From: Actinobacteria bacterium HGW-Actinobacteria-2
GTDB taxonomy: Bacteria; Actinomycetota; Actinomycetes; Propionibacteriales; Propionibacteriaceae
DNA length: 64,000 bases
Direction of reading: 5' to 3'
Assembly (NCBI GenBank): GCA_002841335.1
Contig: PHEY01000009.1
Span: 1-64,000, forward strand
Positions within the stretch are counted from its first letter, which is position 1. Each line of letters starts with the position of its first letter. Below the pieces are notes generated by a model. It made no database searches, was not told where the DNA came from, and saw only the letters and a list, made by a program, of their open reading frames with translations. Both the position numbers and the translations under genes were made by a program. Of the stretch, positions 59,303 through 64,000 are shown in pieces.

Positions 59303-59925
59303 GCCAGCATCATCAAGGCCACACCGCCGACCACCCCGAGCCCCAACAGCACCAGGGCGGACGTCCGCTTCTTGGCCATCAGCAGCTGCAGGATCAGCCC
59401 GGTCAACGCGACCACGGTCAGCAAGATCGCCGACGCATCGATCGCCAGCTCCCACGGTGTCGCCGCATTGGTTCCCTTGTGGAGGTCACTGAGAAGGGCC
59501 ACCACGCCCGAGCGGGTCGTCTGCACCGTGAAGGTGCCAGTGCTCACGCTGAAGCTGGCCGTTGCGGACGTCCCCGGCGAACCGTAGGAGATGCGGCCGG
59601 TGTCACCGGAGGTGCCATAGTCGGTGATTTGACCACTGACGCCCTGGTACGCGCGCAGGTATTCGCTGATCACCAGGAAATCGGGCTGACCATCGGTGAT
59701 CGAACCCTCGGGCAGGGTTCCGCTGACTGAGGTCACTTGCGGCTCCTGGCCGAAGGTCCAGGTCGGGTTGTTCAGCAGCAGTCCGGTGACCGCGAAGAAC
59801 AACACCACCAGCAGGCTGACCATCGAGGTCCACCCATGCAGTTTGCGGGTCAGCTTGTGGCCGTTGAACCGGCGAGCCGGCGGACGGATGACGCGGGTCT
59901 CGACGCGTTGATCGGTGAGGGTCAT
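59299..59925 (-). CDS. PepSY-domain membrane protein
   Basis: RKLHGWTSMVSLLVVLFFAVTGLLLNNP; C-terminal TM; start trimmed from 60183. Confidence 0.8.
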   Translation of the reverse strand: MTLTDQRVETRVIRPPARRFNGHKLTRKLHGWTSMVSLLVVLFFAVTGLLLNNPTWTFGQEPQVTSVSGTLPEGSITDGQPDFLVISEYLRAYQGVSGQITDYGTSGDTGRISYGSPGTSATASFSVSTGTFTVQTTRSGVVALLSDLHKGTNAATPWELAIDASAILLTVVALTGLILQLLMAKKRTSALVLLGLGVVGGVALMMLA

Positions 59926-60593
59926 GGCTGGTACTTCACCGTGATCGCCGAAAGCTCGACGTTGTCGTCCAGGGTCTTGCTGATCGCAGTGCCCTTCACT
60001 GCGACCTCGCCGGTCACCAGGGAGTAGGAGCCGTGCTCCCGCAGCGCTTCGATGCACACCGTGTAGGTGCCGTCCTTGACCGCCGCACCGGAGGCGTCGG
60101 TGAGATCCCAGGCCACGGTGTAGCTGCCCGGCGCACGGGTCGCGCTGGAGTTGGCCTCCACACCGCCGGCCGCCTGATACCACTGGGCAAGCTCACTGAG
60201 CCAGCGGTCCCGGCCGTTCTGGAGGTGCCACAGCGACACGGTCTTGACCAGCACACCGGCCGAGTTCTCGATCCACACCGCGATGTAGGGATTACGCACC
60301 ATGCCACCGCCTGGGCCGCCTCCGCTGCTGGTGGAGTCGGCGGTGTAGGTGAAGCCGATCACCATCGATCCGGACGTGGCCGCCGCAGACGGGGACGATG
60401 ATGCCGACCCCTCGGAGCTGGGCGTCGCACTGCTGCCGGTAAGGACTTGGGAGTCGGTACTGGCGCAGCCGACAAGCCCCAAGAGCGCAGAGGCCGACAG
60501 CCCTTGGAGAACGGCACGACGGGTAACAGTGGAGAATCGGGATTCGGGCACCGGGCGGCTCTTTCTCGAGGTGATTGCTTTCGTGAGTCTCAT
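59922..60593 (-). CDS. DUF2271-like exported protein
   Basis: TRRAVLQGLSASALLGLVGC signal; NPYIAVWIENSAGVLVKTVSLW; DGTYTVCIEALREHGSYSLVTGEV; operon with PepSY; start trimmed from 60692. Confidence 0.75.
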   Translation of the reverse strand: MRLTKAITSRKSRPVPESRFSTVTRRAVLQGLSASALLGLVGCASTDSQVLTGSSATPSSEGSASSSPSAAATSGSMVIGFTYTADSTSSGGGPGGGMVRNPYIAVWIENSAGVLVKTVSLWHLQNGRDRWLSELAQWYQAAGGVEANSSATRAPGSYTVAWDLTDASGAAVKDGTYTVCIEALREHGSYSLVTGEVAVKGTAISKTLDDNVELSAITVKYQP

Positions 60594-60713
60594 CAAAGCG
60601 AGTGAACCTATGAGAACGCTGTGCATGTGCCATTTACGGCCAGTGACCCTCCACCCCGTCCACGTCCGATCGATGGACACGGTGAAGCTCACAATCAGGG
60701 CAGGATGTCGGCC

Positions 60714-61910
60714 ATGAACGCAGTCACCATCGGCACTCCCCTGTCAGCCTTCGCCACCCGGGCCGTCCTGCTCGGCGCGGGTGAGCTCGGCAAGGAGGTC
60801 GCCATCGAGTTGCAGCGCTTCGGGGTCGAGGTGGTCGCCGTCGACCGCTACGCCGACGCACCGGCCATGCAGGTGGCCCACCGCAGCCATGTCATCGACA
60901 TGACCGATCCGGTTGCGCTGCGGGCCGTGCTGGAGCAGGAACAGCCGCAGGTGATCGTCCCGGAGGTCGAAGCGATCGCCACCGAGGTGCTGGCCGAGTT
61001 CGAAGACCGGGCCCGGGTCGTCCCGACCGCCCGAGCGACCCGGCTCACCATGGATCGGGAGGGCATTCGACGACTGGCCGCCGAGGAACTCGGGCTGCTC
61101 ACCTCGAACTACCGCTTCGCCGACAGCCTGGACGAGCTCCGCACCGGAGTCGGTGCGGTCGGGATGCCGTGCGTGGTCAAGCCGGTGATGTCCTCATCCG
61201 GCAAGGGCCAGTCGGTGATCCGCAGCGAAGCCGACATCGAGACGGCATGGGCCTACGCCCGCGAAGGCGGACGAGTGGATCGCGCCCGGGTGATCGTCGA
61301 GGCGTTCGTACCGTTCGACTTCGAGATCACCCTGCTCACCGTCCGTCACGCCGACGGAGTGCGGTTCTGCGAGCCGGTCGGCCACGTGCAAGTCGACGGT
61401 GACTACCGGGAATCCTGGCAGCCGGCAGCGATGAGCCCAGACGTCCTTGCGCAGGCCCAACAGGTGGCCGAGGCGATCACCGGCGCGCTGGGCGGCTGGG
61501 GCCTGTTCGGGGTGGAGCTGTTCATCGTGGGCGACAAGGTGGTGTTCTCCGAGGTCTCACCGCGTCCACACGACACCGGGATGGTCACTCTGGTCTCGCA
61601 GGACTTGTCGGAGTTCGCGCTGCACGCCCGCGCCATCTTGGGCCTTCCGGTGCCGCAACCGTTGCGACTCACCGGCGACGGCTCGGCTGCCGCCTCGGTG
61701 GCTGTCCTGGCCGACGGGCACGGCGTGCCGGTGTTCTCCGGCGTGGACGAGGCGCTCCGCGTCCCGACCGCCCAGGTGCGCCTGTTCGGCAAGCCGCGGG
61801 TCCAAGGCCACCGCCGGGTCGCGGTCACGCTGGCCCGTGGTGCCGACGTAGAACAGGCCCGCAACCGAGCGCGCCAGGCCGCTGACGCGCTCCGGGTGGA
61901 ACTCGCCTAG
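60714..61910 (+). CDS. purT: Formate-dependent phosphoribosylglycinamide formyltransferase
   Basis: [66 protein letters not shown] 60705 is an alternative start. Confidence 0.93.
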   Translation: MNAVTIGTPLSAFATRAVLLGAGELGKEVAIELQRFGVEVVAVDRYADAPAMQVAHRSHVIDMTDPVALRAVLEQEQPQVIVPEVEAIATEVLAEFEDRARVVPTARATRLTMDREGIRRLAAEELGLLTSNYRFADSLDELRTGVGAVGMPCVVKPVMSSSGKGQSVIRSEADIETAWAYAREGGRVDRARVIVEAFVPFDFEITLLTVRHADGVRFCEPVGHVQVDGDYRESWQPAAMSPDVLAQAQQVAEAITGALGGWGLFGVELFIVGDKVVFSEVSPRPHDTGMVTLVSQDLSEFALHARAILGLPVPQPLRLTGDGSAAASVAVLADGHGVPVFSGVDEALRVPTAQVRLFGKPRVQGHRRVAVTLARGADVEQARNRARQAADALRVELA

Positions 61911-62005
61911 CCGGTTGGGACGAATTGCGCGCTGGATTGGTTCACAGGCCCGAAAAGGCGGGTCGCGGGCGAACTAGCGCGCAAATCGTGCCACCAGCAG
62001 CTCGA

Positions 62006-63502
<1,497 letters not shown>

Positions 63503-63612
63503 TCAAGGGGAAAGTCCAAAAGTCACCCGAATGGGTACTCGCACTTGTCACCCGCAGATTGATAGCTTCCGACGCGGTGTACTTACCGTTCGATCCCGGG
63601 GGGGATTTTTTC

Positions 63613-64000
63613 ATGTCCAAAACCACTGCGCCTCGCCGCGCCCAACGACGTATCGCTGTCCCGGTCATCGTGGCCGGTGGCCTGAGCTCGCTGCTCCTGG
63701 CCTTCAGCCTGACTCCGACCTTCTCGGCGCTCACCGCCGCGATCACCAACAACGCCAACACCGCCGGCACCGGCACCCTGGTCATGGAGGAGACCGGCCC
63801 GAATGGCACCGGCGTCGCCACCACCTGCACCAGCGGCGCTACGGGCTCGGCCACCTGCACCGACATCAACAAGTACGGGGGCTCCAACCCGTCCACGTCG
63901 GGCTACCTGAAGATGAAGCCGGGCGACGCCCAGACCACGACCGTCACGATCAAGAACTCCGGCAGCCTCAATGCCTCGACCTTCACCGTGAAGGGCGGCA
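63613..64000 (+). CDS. Partial exported TasA-like/camelysin-type protein, truncated by window end
   Basis: Open frame from ATG 63613 to window end: MSKTTAPRRAQRRIAVPVIVAGGLSSLLLAFSLTPTFSALTAAITNNANTAGTGTLVMEETGPNGTG...; hydrophobic N-terminal signal; family name from pattern recognition. Confidence 0.6.
   Translation, partial: MSKTTAPRRAQRRIAVPVIVAGGLSSLLLAFSLTPTFSALTAAITNNANTAGTGTLVMEETGPNGTGVATTCTSGATGSATCTDINKYGGSNPSTSGYLKMKPGDAQTTTVTIKNSGSLNASTFTVKGG

Overview
The window is a 64 kb, GC-rich, gene-dense actinobacterial chromosome segment. Gene order and composition look Propionibacteriaceae-like, but this is inferred only. I support about 57 CDSs, plus several regulatory palindromes and repeats. 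No rRNA, tRNA, CRISPR array, transposase or phage module was recognised. 

The backbone includes mutY, malic enzyme, thioredoxin, an iorAB-paaK-ACT operon, dnaG/dgt, dusB, glyS, znuACB-zur, recO, uppS, purT and argG. An L-arabinose module (araD-araA-chvE/gguAB-like ABC transporter plus an FGGY kinase) sits between zur and recO. 

Most notable observations: (1) a 1442-aa subtilase whose catalytic Asp and His are separated by about 812 residues because an alternating A/B array of Ig-like, two-Cys repeats is inserted in the catalytic domain, with a normally spaced paralog directly upstream; (2) a single-chain fusion of an Mrr-type nuclease, a topoisomerase-type C4 zinc finger, one TM helix and a YVTN-type beta-propeller; (3) shared TGTTACCG operator-like sites linking araD and the distant FGGY kinase; (4) a perfect Zur-type palindrome abutting the znuA start codon; (5) a near-perfect CIRCE upstream of hsp20; (6) an orphan exported sialidase next to the subtilase pair; (7) a tandem family of small membrane proteins with repeat-rich N-termini. 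All functional assignments come from reading motifs in the translations. No database search was run.
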